Source of the DNA: Haemophilus parainfluenzae
Lineage (GTDB): Bacteria > Pseudomonadota > Gammaproteobacteria > Enterobacterales > Pasteurellaceae
Reading direction: 5' to 3'
DNA length: 64,000 bases
Assembly: GCF_014931275.1 (NCBI RefSeq)
Contig: NZ_CP063110.1
Span: forward strand, 689,501 to 753,500
Positions 38,517 to 48,060 of the stretch are shown here, piece by piece (position 1 is the first letter of the stretch; every line of letters starts with the position of its first letter). Position numbers and translations under genes: made by a program. Below the pieces are notes generated by a model. That model did not search any database, was not told the origin of the DNA, and saw only the letters and a list, made by a program, of their open reading frames with translations.

Positions 38517-38993
38517 CTATTTCTCATACCAAATTCGGTTTACATAGAGCACCACTTTGCCAGAGGGTGTTTCCACATGGATTTCATCATCAACGCCTTT
38601 CCCGATTAAAGCGCGCGCGACGGGAGAATCAATGGAGATCCAGTTTTTAGCAGGATCGAATTCATCGCAGCCGACAAGGCGATATTGCTTCACCTCTCCC
38701 TCTTCATCTTCTAGCTCAACCCATGCACCGAAAAATACTTTACCTTCTTGTTTCGGATGGTAATCCACGATTTGTAGCACTTCTAATCGTTTGGAAAGAA
38801 AACGCACGCGGCGATCAATTTCACGTAAGCGACGTTTGCCGTAAATATATTCCGCGTTTTCACTGCGGTCACCAAGCGCCGCGGCATCTGAAACCGCTTG
38901 GGTAATTTTGGGGCGTTCTTCTTTCCATAAAAACTTAAGTTCTTGGTCAAGCGCAAGCCAGCCTTGACGGGTAATGTAATTTGATTTTGCCAT
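38517..38993 (-). CDS. greB: GreB, transcript cleavage factor
   Basis: Enters the RNA polymerase secondary channel and stimulates cleavage of backtracked RNA. 158 residues like E. coli GreB. The N-terminal coiled coil carries the acidic-tip motif ALGDRSENAEYIYGKRRLREID, with Asp and Glu at the tip, and the C-terminal FKBP-like domain ends in SPVARALIGKGVDDEIHVETP. Divergent from tex across 106 bases. GreB rather than GreA is chosen from the YIYGKRR and DEIxVxTP sequence and the tex neighbour. Confidence 0.95.
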   Translation of the reverse strand: MAKSNYITRQGWLALDQELKFLWKEERPKITQAVSDAAALGDRSENAEYIYGKRRLREIDRRVRFLSKRLEVLQIVDYHPKQEGKVFFGAWVELEDEEGEVKQYRLVGCDEFDPAKNWISIDSPVARALIGKGVDDEIHVETPSGKVVLYVNRIWYEK

Positions 38994-39099
38994 AATAAAA
39001 ATAAAAGAAATTTTTTTGAATTATATTTGAGCCTGTTGTCTAAAACCAGTATTCTATTCCCGTTTTTATTGAATCCTTTAATAACAAAGAAGTATGACA

Positions 39100-41412
39100 A
39101 TGTTAAATCAACAAATTAGCCAAATTATTGCGGCAGAATTAACCGTTCAACCCCAACAAATCCTCGCCGCCATTCAATTATTAGACGATGGCAACACCAT
39201 TCCATTTATTGCTCGTTATCGTAAAGAAGCCACAGGTGGTTTAGATGACACCCAACTTCGTCATTTTGAAACCCGTTTAATTTATTTACGTGAATTAGAA
39301 GATCGTCGTCAAACCATTTTGAAATCTATTGAAGAGCAAGGGAAATTGACCGACGAATTGCGTGATAAAATCCATGCGACACAAAGTAAAACCGAATTAG
39401 AAGATTTGTATTTGCCATACAAACCAAAACGTCGTACAAAAGGGCAAATTGCGATTGAAGCTGGTCTTGAGCCATTGGCTGATTTACTTTGGAATGAGCC
39501 GAAAAATGATCCTGAAACGGCTGCCGCGGAATTTGTGAACGCTGATAAAGGCGTAACAGATACTAAGGTAGCCCTTGATGGCGCACGCTATATTTTAATG
39601 GAGCGTTTTGCTGAAGATGCGGGTTTATTAGCGAAAGTCCGTGATTATTTAGCAAAAAATGCCGTTATTGTATCTAAAGTGATCGAAGGTAAAGAAACGG
39701 AAGGGGCAAAATTCCAAGATTATTTCGACCATCAAGAATTATTGAAAAATGTGCCTTCTCACCGTGCATTGGCCATGTTCCGCGGACGTAATGAGGGTAT
39801 TTTACAATTAAACTTAAATGCTGATCCTGATGCGGAAGAGGGAAGTCGCCAAAGTTATTGCGAAGAAATTATTCGTGATTATTTGGATGTACGTTTTACT
39901 GGTCAGCCTGCGGATAAATGGCGTGAGCAAGTGATTGCGTGGACATGGAAAATCAAAGTTTCGTTGCATTTAGAAACGGAATTAATGGCAAGTTTACGTG
40001 AAAAAGCGGAAGAAGAGGCCATTGATGTTTTTGCCCGAAATCTGACCGCACTTTTAATGGCAGCACCCGCTGGTGCGAAAAGTACCATGGGCTTGGACCC
40101 TGGCTTGCGTACGGGGGTTAAAGTCGCGGTGGTAGATAACACAGGTAAATTATTAGATACCACCACCATTTATCCACACACGGGGCGTGAAGCTGAAGCG
40201 CAAGTGGCGATTTTCAGCTTAATCCGCAAACATAACGTAGAGTTAATTGCCATTGGTAACGGTACGGCTTCTCGTGAAACCGAACGTTTTGCGAAAGAGG
40301 TGATTAAAGAAATCAAAGAAAATAAACCACAAACTGTTGTGGTGAGTGAAGCGGGCGCATCGGTTTATTCTGCTTCTGAATTTGCGGCAAATGAATTCCC
40401 GAATTTAGATGTGTCTTTACGTGGTGCAGTCTCTATCGCCCGTCGTTTACAAGATCCATTGGCGGAATTAGTGAAAATTGAACCGAAAGCCATTGGTGTT
40501 GGGCAATATCAACACGATGTAAACCAAACCCAACTTGCGCGTAAACTTGATGCGGTGGTGGAAGACTGCGTAAACGCGGTAGGCGTAGATTTAAATACCG
40601 CATCTGCACCATTATTAGCTCGTGTGGCTGGAATGACGAAAACTTTAGCGCAAAACATTGTGGAATATCGTGATGAAAATGGTCGTTTTGAAAGCCGCAG
40701 CGAATTGAAAAAAGTGCCTCGTTTAGGGCCAAAAGCCTTTGAGCAATGTGCAGGCTTTATGCGTATTGCAGATGGGAAAAATCCACTTGATGCTTCAGGT
40801 GTTCACCCAGAAGCTTATCCTGTGGTCGAAAAAATCTTGCAAGCTACCGCGCAATCTATCCAAGATTTAATGGGGAATGCGGGTGTGGTGCGCCAACTTG
40901 ATGCTAAGCAATTTATTGATGAGCAATTTGGTTTACCAACCGTTCAAGATATTTTCAAAGAGTTGGAAAAACCAGGGCGCGATCCGCGTGGTGAGTTTAA
41001 AACTGCAGTATTCGCAGAAGGCGTGGAAGAAATTACCGATTTAAAACCAGGTATGATTTTAGAAGGTACCGTCACCAATGTGACTAACTTCGGTGCATTT
41101 GTGGATATTGGTGTTCACCAAGATGGTTTAGTACATATTTCATCATTAAGCGATAAATTCGTAGAAGATCCACATCAAGTAGTGAAAACCGGCGATATCG
41201 TGAAAGTGAAAGTGTTGGAAGTGGATGTGCCGCGTAAACGTATTGCGTTGACGATGCGATTAGATGAAAGTGCGGTCAAAAATGACGGCAAATCTGACCG
41301 CACTTTAAGTGCAAAACCAAGAAGTAATGCACCTCGCCAAGATCGTCATCCAAAAGGAAATAGTGCGATGGGTAATGCCTTTGCCGATGCGTTGAAAAAT
41401 TGGAAAAAATAA
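39100..41412 (+). CDS. tex: Tex, S1-domain transcription accessory protein
   Basis: RNA-binding transcription accessory factor of the Tex/YhgF family, 770 residues. ATG 39100 is preferred to ATG 39094 because AAGAAG lies 7 bases before it but only 1 base before the other. Domains in order: N-terminal HTH-like region ([19 protein letters not shown]), YqgF/RuvC-like domain (about residues 325-430, [16 protein letters not shown]), helix-hairpin-helix domains (about 490-570, [15 protein letters not shown]), and an S1 domain (about 645-715, [21 protein letters not shown]). The C-terminal tail is basic and polar and contains an inverted pair of uptake sequences. Confidence 0.96.
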   Translation: MLNQQISQIIAAELTVQPQQILAAIQLLDDGNTIPFIARYRKEATGGLDDTQLRHFETRLIYLRELEDRRQTILKSIEEQGKLTDELRDKIHATQSKTELEDLYLPYKPKRRTKGQIAIEAGLEPLADLLWNEPKNDPETAAAEFVNADKGVTDTKVALDGARYILMERFAEDAGLLAKVRDYLAKNAVIVSKVIEGKETEGAKFQDYFDHQELLKNVPSHRALAMFRGRNEGILQLNLNADPDAEEGSRQSYCEEIIRDYLDVRFTGQPADKWREQVIAWTWKIKVSLHLETELMASLREKAEEEAIDVFARNLTALLMAAPAGAKSTMGLDPGLRTGVKVAVVDNTGKLLDTTTIYPHTGREAEAQVAIFSLIRKHNVELIAIGNGTASRETERFAKEVIKEIKENKPQTVVVSEAGASVYSASEFAANEFPNLDVSLRGAVSIARRLQDPLAELVKIEPKAIGVGQYQHDVNQTQLARKLDAVVEDCVNAVGVDLNTASAPLLARVAGMTKTLAQNIVEYRDENGRFESRSELKKVPRLGPKAFEQCAGFMRIADGKNPLDASGVHPEAYPVVEKILQATAQSIQDLMGNAGVVRQLDAKQFIDEQFGLPTVQDIFKELEKPGRDPRGEFKTAVFAEGVEEITDLKPGMILEGTVTNVTNFGAFVDIGVHQDGLVHISSLSDKFVEDPHQVVKTGDIVKVKVLEVDVPRKRIALTMRLDESAVKNDGKSDRTLSAKPRSNAPRQDRHPKGNSAMGNAFADALKNWKK
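41267..41306 (+). other. Inverted uptake-sequence pair inside tex
   Basis: AAAGTGCGGTC (41267-41277) and GACCGCACTTT (41296-41306) face each other inside the tex coding region. They encode part of the polar tail after the S1 domain ([14 protein letters not shown]). Such dyads usually sit between genes as terminators. There is no T run directly after. Confidence 0.8.
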
Positions 41413-41456
41413 TTTCGTCATTTAGATGAACATTGTGGCCAAATAGGCGTACAATG

Positions 41457-41491
41457 AAGGGGATTTGGTCAATCATCCAATCCCCTTTTTT
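41457..41491 (+). terminator. tex terminator
   Basis: AAGGGGATTTGG (41457-41468) pairs with CCAATCCCCTT (41477-41487) with one bulged base; a run of T follows. Confidence 0.8.
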
Positions 41492-41514
41492 ATTTCAACG
41501 AAAGGAATATTCTT

Positions 41515-41898
41515 ATGGAAAAAGGTATTCTTGGGCCGCATGAAGGCAAGGAGCTGGAATTAATGTTAAGGGGCGAAAAGCAAGTGGCATTATTCAATCA
41601 GGAGCTTGGTATTCCTGACGCCTTTCTCCCTTATCTTGAGCAAGGAATGCTTCATTCAAAAACAGTGCAACGTCATATTAATGATGTCTGCTTAACTGAT
41701 TTTATTGTCTATTTACCTCAATCTCTTGCACTCGCTGAACAAATGGAAGTGTTACTTCCTGCAAGCACTGTTAATGGTTTTGATCCAAAAGTGGAACGTG
41801 AAATCGGACGAATTCTTGGCTACCGAGAAAAAGATATCGAATACTACATTCAGCATTTTCAAGATAATTTAGAGAAGTATCGGCAGCAGTATAGCTAA
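41515..41898 (+). CDS. Conserved-looking hypothetical protein downstream of tex
   Basis: A 127-residue soluble protein with RBS CGAAAGGAAT before ATG 41515. No signal peptide or membrane segment. Sequence begins MEKGILGPHEGKELELMLRG and ends YIQHFQDNLEKYRQQYS. Helix-rich with many Leu, Glu and Gln; one cysteine. HSKTVQRHINDVCLTDFIVYLP and VEREIGRILGYREKDIEYYI look like compact folded segments. Codon use resembles its neighbours, so I take it as real. I do not recognise the family. It may share a role with the following immunity-type gene, but they are separated by 142 bases and an uptake sequence. Confidence 0.6.
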   Translation: MEKGILGPHEGKELELMLRGEKQVALFNQELGIPDAFLPYLEQGMLHSKTVQRHINDVCLTDFIVYLPQSLALAEQMEVLLPASTVNGFDPKVEREIGRILGYREKDIEYYIQHFQDNLEKYRQQYS

Positions 41899-42040
41899 TT
41901 GATAAAATAAAAGTGCGGTTGATATTTAAGCAAGATCGGCGTATACAGATTTGAAAATCCACACATGTTTTTATATTTTTATTTATGCGTGTGGACCTGT
42001 TGTTCCTTCTGCATTAGCTATAAAAATTAAGTAGGTTTTG

Positions 42041-42985
42041 ATGGAAAAATATAAAGTGTTTTTAGGTAGTGAGATTGCTAAAACCTATGATGAAGCTAAG
42101 AATTTTACTCTGGCTAGAGTAGATGAATATACTGAATTTAATCATAAAGAATTGTTTTCAACGTTAGCTCCTATAGATAATTTTACAGGTAATGTTTTTT
42201 CTTTAATTCATTATTTAAATGATTTCCATCGTGCATTAGCCTCTAAGTATTTATTAGAAAATAATATTTCAGGATTTAAAGAAAATGCTTCTATTGCTGG
42301 TTTCTTGGGGATTCTGTCTAAATATGATTTTCAATGGGCGTACAACGGAATTAATACAAATTTCTTTTTTATGAGTTTGCTTTCAGATAATCAAAAGTTA
42401 ATTGATTATTTAATTAAACATCGTGATGAAATTGTCGATATTTCAGTTCCCTATAAACGAACAGATACCAGACCTTTTTTTAATGCGAACACTTTATTGG
42501 CGTTAAGTGGCGATTGGCAATTATTAAAAGAGCGCGCACTCACGTTCTTAAATGATGAGAAAAAAGCCCGTAGCGATTTAAAGCGCATTCCTGATCATGA
42601 ATTTTATGTGGCATTAGCAGATAAAAATATAAAAGGAATGAAAGAGGCTTTAGATAAATTACTCGAACTTAAGCTTGCTAAACGAGCAGCAAAAGACACA
42701 CTTTTACATTTTGATTTTTACTTGCAACCGCAAGTTTTAATGTATGCCAAAATCGCAGCAATCCACGGTTTTGATTTGGGTATTGATAGTCCTATAGCGC
42801 CAAAAGAATTGATTGATATAAATCCATTAGCAGAATATAAAATTCCTTATGATTTTATGAAATCATTTGATTTTGATGCGCCCCATCAAGTTTGGGTAAA
42901 TTATGTCAAACAAAGAATGGAAGAAGCGAAGCAAAAGAAAGTTAAAAATAAAAAAGGATTTTGGGCTTCGCTGTTTGGTAGATAA
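42041..42985 (+). CDS. Imm49-family immunity protein, orphan
   Basis: A 314-residue cytoplasmic, helix-rich protein resembling the Imm49 family of polymorphic-toxin immunity proteins. Family-like stretches: NTLLALSGDWQLLKERALTFL, FYVALADKNIKGMKEALDKLLELKLAKR (about residues 190-217) and IAAIHGFDLGIDSPIAPKELIDINPL, ending YDFMKSFDFD before a basic tail (KQKKVKNKKGF). ATG 42041 is chosen over the TTG one codon before. The gene is AT-rich without an internal uptake sequence. No toxin gene (CDI, Rhs or MafB type) adjoins it. Such orphans can protect against neighbours' toxins. The assignment is from sequence resemblance only. Confidence 0.65.
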   Translation: MEKYKVFLGSEIAKTYDEAKNFTLARVDEYTEFNHKELFSTLAPIDNFTGNVFSLIHYLNDFHRALASKYLLENNISGFKENASIAGFLGILSKYDFQWAYNGINTNFFFMSLLSDNQKLIDYLIKHRDEIVDISVPYKRTDTRPFFNANTLLALSGDWQLLKERALTFLNDEKKARSDLKRIPDHEFYVALADKNIKGMKEALDKLLELKLAKRAAKDTLLHFDFYLQPQVLMYAKIAAIHGFDLGIDSPIAPKELIDINPLAEYKIPYDFMKSFDFDAPHQVWVNYVKQRMEEAKQKKVKNKKGFWASLFGR

Positions 42986-43000
42986 GTCGGGAATAAGCAT

Positions 43001-43042
43001 TAAAGTGCAGTCAAAAACACAAGCGATTTTGACCGCACTTTA
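43001..43042. terminator. Uptake-sequence-type bidirectional terminator, Imm49 / glpK
   Basis: TAAAGTGCAGTCAAAA (43001-43016) pairs with TTTTGACCGCACTTTA (43027-43042). One arm is a perfect uptake core; the other has GCAGT. It serves both converging genes. Confidence 0.8.
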
Positions 43043-43059
43043 TTATTGGCTAGAAGGGA

Positions 43060-44571
43060 TTATTCCGCGTCTTCTTTTGCCCATTCTAATGAGCGTTTAA
43101 CCGCTTTTTTCCAACCTTTATAACGACGTTCACGTTTTTCTTCATCATTATCTGGTGTGAAGGTACGTTCTACACGGGCTTTGTCGTGAAGCTCATCTAA
43201 ATCTTTCCAGAAACCAACGGCAAGACCAGCAAGATAAGCCGCACCAAGTGCAGTCACTTCTTTCACCACTGGACGTTCTACGTTCACATCTAAAATATCT
43301 GCTTGGAATTGCATTAAGAAGTTATTGTTGGTTGCGCCACCATCGACACGTAAATATTGTAAACGTTGACCTGAGTCAGATTGCATTGCTTCTAATACAT
43401 CACGAGTTTGGTAAGCAATGGATTCAAGGGTTGCACGTACGATGTGGTTACGGTTAGAGCCACGGGAAAGACCGAAAATTGCACCGCGTGCATACGGATC
43501 CCAATATGGAGCACCTAAACCGGTAAAGGCAGGAACAACATATACCCCGTTGCTATCAGAGACTTTTTGTGCGAAGTATTCAGAGTCGTGGCTATCATGA
43601 ACGATTTTGAGTTCATCACGTAACCATTGGATTGAAGCGCCAGCAATAAATACAGAACCTTCAAGGGCATATTCAGGTTCGCCTTTAGCGTTACAAGCGA
43701 TGGTGGTTAATAGACCATTTTTAGAGGTAATGGCTTTATCACCGGTGTGAAGCAACATAAAGCAACCTGTACCATAGGTATTTTTCGCTTGGCCTGCGCG
43801 TGTGCATAGATGGCCGTAAAGTGCCGCTTGTTGGTCACCCGCAATACCCGCAACAGGAATACGTACGCCGCCTTTACCCCCGATGTTGGTTTGACCATAC
43901 ACTTCGGACGAATTGCGTACTTCAGGTAGCATAGAGCGTGGAATATTTAATAATTCCAACATTTTGTCATCCCATTTTTTCGTATGGATGTTAAATAACA
44001 TGGTACGGGATGCGTTGGTGTAATCCGTTACGTGCACACGGCCTTGGGTTAATTTCCATACAAGCCAGGTATCTACGGTACCAAATAGAAGTTCACCGCG
44101 TTCCGCTTTTTCACGCGCGCCTTCTACATTGTCTAAAATCCATTTCACTTTTGTACCCGAGAAATAGGGGTCCACCACTAAACCTGTGGTGTTGCGGATA
44201 TAGTCTTCATGACCATCCGCTTTAAGTTTGTCTGTAATATCTGCAGTACGACGACATTGCCACACAATCGCGTTATAAACCGGTGTGCCGGTTTCTTTTT
44301 CCCACACAATGGTGGTTTCACGTTGGTTAGTAATACCAATTGCCGCGATTTCGTCAGAGGTAATGCCTGCTTTTGCAACGACTTCGTTTAATGTTGAACT
44401 TTGTGTTGCCCAAATTTCCATTGGATTATGTTCCACCCAGCCTGCGCGTGGATAAATTTGTGTAAATTCACGTTGGGCGATTTCGACAACATTCGCATTG
44501 TGATCTAATAATACTGCACGAGAACTTGTGGTACCTTGGTCCAAAGCGATGATGTATTTTTTGTCTGTCAT
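43060..44571 (-). CDS. glpK: GlpK, glycerol kinase
   Basis: Phosphorylates glycerol to glycerol-3-phosphate. From ATG 44571 ([29 protein letters not shown]) it has 503 residues, the family norm. FGGY-kinase marks: the ATP-site DQGTTSSR, substrate-contact [16 protein letters not shown] and NQRETTIVW, and C-terminal [20 protein letters not shown]. An upstream in-frame ATG at 44604 would run through a hairpin just before the RBS and is rejected. Divergent from glpF, unlike the glpFK operon of E. coli. Confidence 0.98.
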   Translation of the reverse strand: MTDKKYIIALDQGTTSSRAVLLDHNANVVEIAQREFTQIYPRAGWVEHNPMEIWATQSSTLNEVVAKAGITSDEIAAIGITNQRETTIVWEKETGTPVYNAIVWQCRRTADITDKLKADGHEDYIRNTTGLVVDPYFSGTKVKWILDNVEGAREKAERGELLFGTVDTWLVWKLTQGRVHVTDYTNASRTMLFNIHTKKWDDKMLELLNIPRSMLPEVRNSSEVYGQTNIGGKGGVRIPVAGIAGDQQAALYGHLCTRAGQAKNTYGTGCFMLLHTGDKAITSKNGLLTTIACNAKGEPEYALEGSVFIAGASIQWLRDELKIVHDSHDSEYFAQKVSDSNGVYVVPAFTGLGAPYWDPYARGAIFGLSRGSNRNHIVRATLESIAYQTRDVLEAMQSDSGQRLQYLRVDGGATNNNFLMQFQADILDVNVERPVVKEVTALGAAYLAGLAVGFWKDLDELHDKARVERTFTPDNDEEKRERRYKGWKKAVKRSLEWAKEDAE

Positions 44572-44585
44572 GGTTCTATTCCTTA

Positions 44586-44600
44586 GAGTGCTTGGCACTC
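44586..44600 (-). other. Short hairpin just upstream of the glpK ribosome binding site
   Basis: GAGTGC-TTG-GCACTC is a perfect 6-base stem with 3-base loop (7 with the flanking A-T pair). On the glpK strand it ends 2 to 3 bases before AAGGA. It could affect ribosome access or mRNA stability, or be chance. Confidence 0.35.
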
Positions 44601-44697
44601 TCATTAAATGAATGAAGAAATTTTGAGCTTAAACGAACAAATTGCGAGCCTAACTTAATTGAATTCGAACTTAATTGGAATAAGCAATGTTTGGTTT

Positions 44698-44713
44698 TGT
44701 GATGGGGGTCACA
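44698..44713. promoter_or_regulatory. CRP site on the glpK side of glpK-glpF region
   Basis: TGTGATGGGGGTCACA has both perfect half-sites TGTGA and TCACA. It is 127 bases from the glpK start and probably activates glpK. Confidence 0.8.
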
Positions 44714-44741
44714 GATTTTTTTATTAAAATATGTAAACGAT

Positions 44742-44753
44742 TGCGTTAACGCA
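44742..44753. promoter_or_regulatory. 12-base palindrome between glpK and glpF
   Basis: TGCGTTAACGCA is a perfect palindrome placed between the two CRP-type sites, a suitable place for a repressor that controls both divergent genes. It does not match the GlpR consensus. Confidence 0.4.
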
Positions 44754-44761
44754 CAAAATAA

Positions 44762-44777
44762 TGTGATCTTTGTCGCA
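44762..44777. promoter_or_regulatory. CRP-like site on the glpF side
   Basis: TGTGATCTTTGTCGCA has one perfect half (TGTGA) and one with a single change (TCGCA). Its centre is about 70 bases upstream of the predicted glpF transcription start. Confidence 0.6.
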
Positions 44778-44805
44778 TTTTTAGAAAATAGATCGATTTT
44801 ATCTA

Positions 44806-44833
44806 TTGAATTAATTGGTTAAAACTAGATAAT
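44806..44833 (+). promoter_or_regulatory. Putative glpF promoter
   Basis: TTGAAT (44806-44811) and GATAAT (44828-44833) with 16-base spacing. Predicted start near 44840 leaves a leader of about 100 bases. The rest of the 372-base glpK-glpF gap holds the CRP-type sites and palindrome listed here, and no gene. Confidence 0.5.
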
Positions 44834-44943
44834 GGCGCCACTCACTTTGAGTATCTCAATATTTGATCAAACAACGAAACGAATTGCAAATCAAGATTTC
44901 TTTAATGAAATCATTAAGTTAATCATTATTTGGAGATTCTCTT

Positions 44944-45687
44944 ATGAATGTCTATTTTGCAGAATTTTTTGGCACAGCACTCTTAATCCTGTTAGGTAAC
45001 GGTGTGGTAGCCAACGTATGTTTAAATAAAACGAAAGGGCAAAGTTCTGGTTGGATTGTGATTACTACCGCGTGGGCATTTGCGGTGTATGTGGCCGTTG
45101 TTGTGACAGGTCCTTACAGTGGGGCACACTTAAATCCTGCGGTAACACTTGGTGTGGCAATGAAAGGCGCATTTGCTTGGGAATTGGTACCAGGCTACAT
45201 CGCGGCACAAGTAGTGGGCGGCATGGTAGGTGCGTTGTTGGTTTACATTATGTATAAAGATCACTTTGCAGCGACCGAAGAAGAGGGCTTAAAACGCGCT
45301 TGTTTCTGTACTGAACCAGCAATTCGTAACTATCCAATCAACTTAGTGAACGAAATCGTTGGCACCTTCGTACTTGTCTTCGTAATTTTCTATCTTGCAG
45401 GGGCAAACATCACTTTACCTGGCACGGCAGAGAGCACGCCAATTGGTTTAGGCTCTATCGGAGCATTACCAGTAGCGATTCTAGTTTGGGCAATTGGTTT
45501 GAGCTTAGGTGGCACAACCGGTTATGCGATCAACCCAGCTCGAGATCTTGGTCCACGCTTAACCTTAGGTCTCTTCCTTGGTGGTACATTAAAAACTAAA
45601 GCTGACTGGGGATACAGTTGGGTTCCAGTTGTGGGGCCATTCATCGGTGCGGCTTTAGCAGCAGTATTCTATAATGCTATTATGTAA
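44944..45687 (+). CDS. glpF: GlpF, glycerol facilitator
   Basis: A 247-residue inner-membrane aquaglyceroporin that lets glycerol diffuse in. Six transmembrane segments and both pore half-helices are visible: HLNPAVTLG near residue 64 and INPARDLGPR near residue 197, the NPA repeats with the selectivity-filter arginine. The aspartate after the second motif (NPARD) and the extended loop near residues 105-125 favour a glyceroporin over a water channel. RBS GGAGA. Divergent from glpK. Ends at a GAGCAGTC-type terminator. Confidence 0.95.
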   Translation: MNVYFAEFFGTALLILLGNGVVANVCLNKTKGQSSGWIVITTAWAFAVYVAVVVTGPYSGAHLNPAVTLGVAMKGAFAWELVPGYIAAQVVGGMVGALLVYIMYKDHFAATEEEGLKRACFCTEPAIRNYPINLVNEIVGTFVLVFVIFYLAGANITLPGTAESTPIGLGSIGALPVAILVWAIGLSLGGTTGYAINPARDLGPRLTLGLFLGGTLKTKADWGYSWVPVVGPFIGAALAAVFYNAIM

Positions 45688-45700
45688 TTTATTCAAATAG

Positions 45701-45743
45701 AAAGAGCAGTCAAAATTCATGATATTTTTTGACTGCTCTTTTT
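45701..45743. terminator. GAGCAGTC-type bidirectional terminator, glpF / ABC genes
   Basis: AAAGAGCAGTCAAAA (45701-45715) pairs with TTTTGACTGCTCTTT (near 45727-45741), with A and T runs, serving glpF and the converging amino-acid ABC operon. Confidence 0.8.
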
Positions 45744-45758
45744 ATATTTAATCCGGGA

Positions 45759-46529
45759 TTAAATACAATAATCGTTTAATCCTGCAGGCATTTTAGCTTG
45801 CAATAAGAACTGCTTTGTACGTTCTTGTTGAGGGCGGCTGAAGAAGTTTGCCGCTGTATTTTGTTCAACAACTTGACCATTTTCCATAAGAATCACGCGA
45901 TCTGCTACGTCTTTGGCAAAGTTCAACTCATGGGTGACGATAATCATAGTCCAACCTTCTTGTGCGAGCATTTTGAGTGCCTGTAACACTTCACCAACAA
46001 GTTCTGGGTCGAGAGCAGAAGTGGGCTCATCTAACAAGATAATATCGGGTTTAACAGCTAAAGCTCGGGCGATCCCGACACGTTGCTGTTGACCACCAGA
46101 CAGTTGAGAGGGATATAAATCCGCTTTTGCTTTTAAACCAACTTTTTCCAATAATGCTAAGGCTTTTTCACGTGCAGTCTCTTTCGGTTGTTTTTGCACA
46201 ACCACCATGCCCTCCATCACATTTTCGAGTGCAGTGCGATGGGGAAATAGATTGTATTGTTGGAACACCATTGAGGAACGTCGACGCAATTTTAGTTCAT
46301 CGGATTTACTGATCTTTTTGCCGAAATCAATAGTTAAGCTTCCATCAGTAAATGCTAATACCCCTTTTTCCGGGCGTTCGAGTAAATTTAAACAGCGTAA
46401 AAAGGTCGTTTTGCCTGAACCTGACGGACCTAGAATGGCAACAACTTCACCTTTATTAATTTCAAAATCAATGCCTTTTAATACATGGTGGCCATTAAAA
46501 CTTTTCTGAATATTCGTGACTTTTAACAT
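45759..46529 (-). CDS. ATP-binding subunit of polar amino-acid (cystine-type) ABC importer
   Basis: A 256-residue ABC ATPase. Walker A GPSGSGKTT (near residue 35), signature LSGGQQQR, Walker B IILLDEPTSALDPE and the switch histidine in MIIVTHEL. Closest in pattern to the TcyN/YecC (cystine) and GlnQ-type polar amino-acid ATPases. Third gene of the minus-strand set binding protein-permease-ATPase. The start is 10 bases downstream of the permease stop. The substrate is inferred from the nearby cysK and cysZ. Confidence 0.93.
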   Translation of the reverse strand: MLKVTNIQKSFNGHHVLKGIDFEINKGEVVAILGPSGSGKTTFLRCLNLLERPEKGVLAFTDGSLTIDFGKKISKSDELKLRRRSSMVFQQYNLFPHRTALENVMEGMVVVQKQPKETAREKALALLEKVGLKAKADLYPSQLSGGQQQRVGIARALAVKPDIILLDEPTSALDPELVGEVLQALKMLAQEGWTMIIVTHELNFAKDVADRVILMENGQVVEQNTAANFFSRPQQERTKQFLLQAKMPAGLNDYCI

Positions 46530-46538
46530 AACCAGTCC

Positions 46539-47255
46539 TTATAAATGGCGAGAAAGGTGTTTTTCTAGACGGGTTTGTCCCATCGACAGCACAAAACAGA
46601 ATACCCAATAAATGAGAGCCGCTTCACTATAAATTAAAATAAATTCGTAGTTTTCAGCTGTGATGTTTTGCGCCACACGGAATAATTCAGCGATCCAAAC
46701 GAGTGAAGCAAGAGACGTATCTTTCACTGTGCTAATGAATGTGTTTGATAGCGAAGGGACGGAAATACGTAAAGCTTGCGGCATAATGGTACGCACGAAA
46801 GCTTGTGTGTAATTCATGCCTATTGCATAAGAGGCTTCCCATTGACCTTTAGGAATAGCAAGAATAGAGGCTCTCACTGTTTCTGCTGCATAAGCACCAA
46901 TATTAATGGAGAATGCAATAATTGCAGTTGGGAAAGGCTCCAGTTTGATGCCAACTTCAGGTAAACCGTAGAAAATAATGAAGATCTGCACCAACATTGG
47001 CGTGCCACGAATAATTGAAATATAAGTGCGGCAAATGCCCTGCAGAATTTTGGTCATTAAATTGGGATGCGGTAGTGTGCAAATCACAGCCACGATAACC
47101 GCAATGAATAAACCGCAAAAGAAGGAAATGACCGCCAGGGGAATCGTATATAAAATTGCCCCTTCCATCATAGGCCAAAACGAGCTGATTACATAATCAG
47201 CTCGTTCTGTGGTCATAAATGGAAGGCTTGCTAACCAATTATTGAGTAATGTCAT
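46539..47255 (-). CDS. Permease subunit of polar amino-acid (cystine-type) ABC importer
   Basis: A 238-residue inner-membrane permease of the HisM/GlnP family. ATG 47255 ([13 protein letters not shown]) is taken as start; an in-frame TTG at 47261 exists. About five transmembrane segments. The EAA loop that contacts the ATPase is seen in [27 protein letters not shown]. The start lies within the last 17 bases of the binding-protein gene, so the two overlap and are translationally coupled. Confidence 0.92.
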   Translation of the reverse strand: MTLLNNWLASLPFMTTERADYVISSFWPMMEGAILYTIPLAVISFFCGLFIAVIVAVICTLPHPNLMTKILQGICRTYISIIRGTPMLVQIFIIFYGLPEVGIKLEPFPTAIIAFSINIGAYAAETVRASILAIPKGQWEASYAIGMNYTQAFVRTIMPQALRISVPSLSNTFISTVKDTSLASLVWIAELFRVAQNITAENYEFILIYSEAALIYWVFCFVLSMGQTRLEKHLSRHL

Positions 47256-48012
47256 CACCAAACCATTTGATTGAAATTTGTTTTAAAGTTCCGTCTTTGC
47301 GTAGTTCTTCAAGTGCTTGGTTCACTTTTGCAATAAGCGGTTCTTCACCTTTCAAGAAAGCAAAACCAGTTGGGATTTTTTTATCACTTTCTACAGCAAT
47401 TTTTAAGCCTGAGTTAGGTTGTTTTTTGAAGTAATCTAATACTGCAAGCTTATCGTTTACTGTTGCATCAACACGACCTTGTTTTACCGCCTCAAGGTTT
47501 TGAGCCAAGCTATCTACAGTCACGATGATTGCACCATTATCACGCGCATCTTTGCTCCAGTTACTAGTTGCAGATTGTGCTGATTTTTTACCTTTTAAAT
47601 CTGGGAATGATTTAATGCTATCGTTATCGGCTTTAGTCACGATTACGCCAGCAGAGTAGTTATAAGGTGCACTGTAATCATATTTTTTTAAACGTTCTGG
47701 GCTTGGATTAGTTTGGTTCGCAATAACATCAAAGCGTTTAGCGTTCAAACCTGCATACATGCCATCCCAAGCGGTTTCTTTAAATTCGACTTTCCAACCT
47801 AATTTTTGCGCAACTTTTTCGATAATTTCCACATCAAAACCAGTTAACTTGCCATCTTTGTCGTGGAAAGTAAATGGTGCGTAAGTGCCCTCAGTACCGA
47901 CTAATAAGGTTTTAGTTTGTTCAACGCGATCAGCAATTTCACCGGCGTTAGCAAAAGTAGAAAGGGCTAATCCTGCTGCTAAAAGTGCGGTACTAAAAAA
48001 TGATTTTTTCAT
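47239..48012 (-). CDS. Periplasmic amino-acid (cystine-type) binding protein
   Basis: A 257-residue periplasmic binding protein, signal peptide cut near FANA-GEI. The family-3 solute-binding pattern is clear: [25 protein letters not shown] at residues 36-60, followed by [25 protein letters not shown] and an Arg/Asp-bearing ligand site. It resembles cystine-binding FliY/TcyJ proteins, and the genes upstream are cysK and cysZ, all linked to cysteine supply, so L-cystine is the likely ligand. First gene of the ABC operon, 48 bases after cysK. An uptake sequence lies within the signal-peptide region (near 47980). Confidence 0.88.
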   Translation of the reverse strand: MKKSFFSTALLAAGLALSTFANAGEIADRVEQTKTLLVGTEGTYAPFTFHDKDGKLTGFDVEIIEKVAQKLGWKVEFKETAWDGMYAGLNAKRFDVIANQTNPSPERLKKYDYSAPYNYSAGVIVTKADNDSIKSFPDLKGKKSAQSATSNWSKDARDNGAIIVTVDSLAQNLEAVKQGRVDATVNDKLAVLDYFKKQPNSGLKIAVESDKKIPTGFAFLKGEEPLIAKVNQALEELRKDGTLKQISIKWFGDDITQ

Positions 48013-48060
48013 AAGTGTTCCTTTATTTACATCTAAAAGTGAAATAGCGAGGCTTAATCA

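Noticed and set aside
41935..42033. Toxin-gene remnant upstream of the Imm49 gene
   Set aside because: A frame of about 33 codons without a start and with no recognised toxin motif; kept only as a question in the findings.
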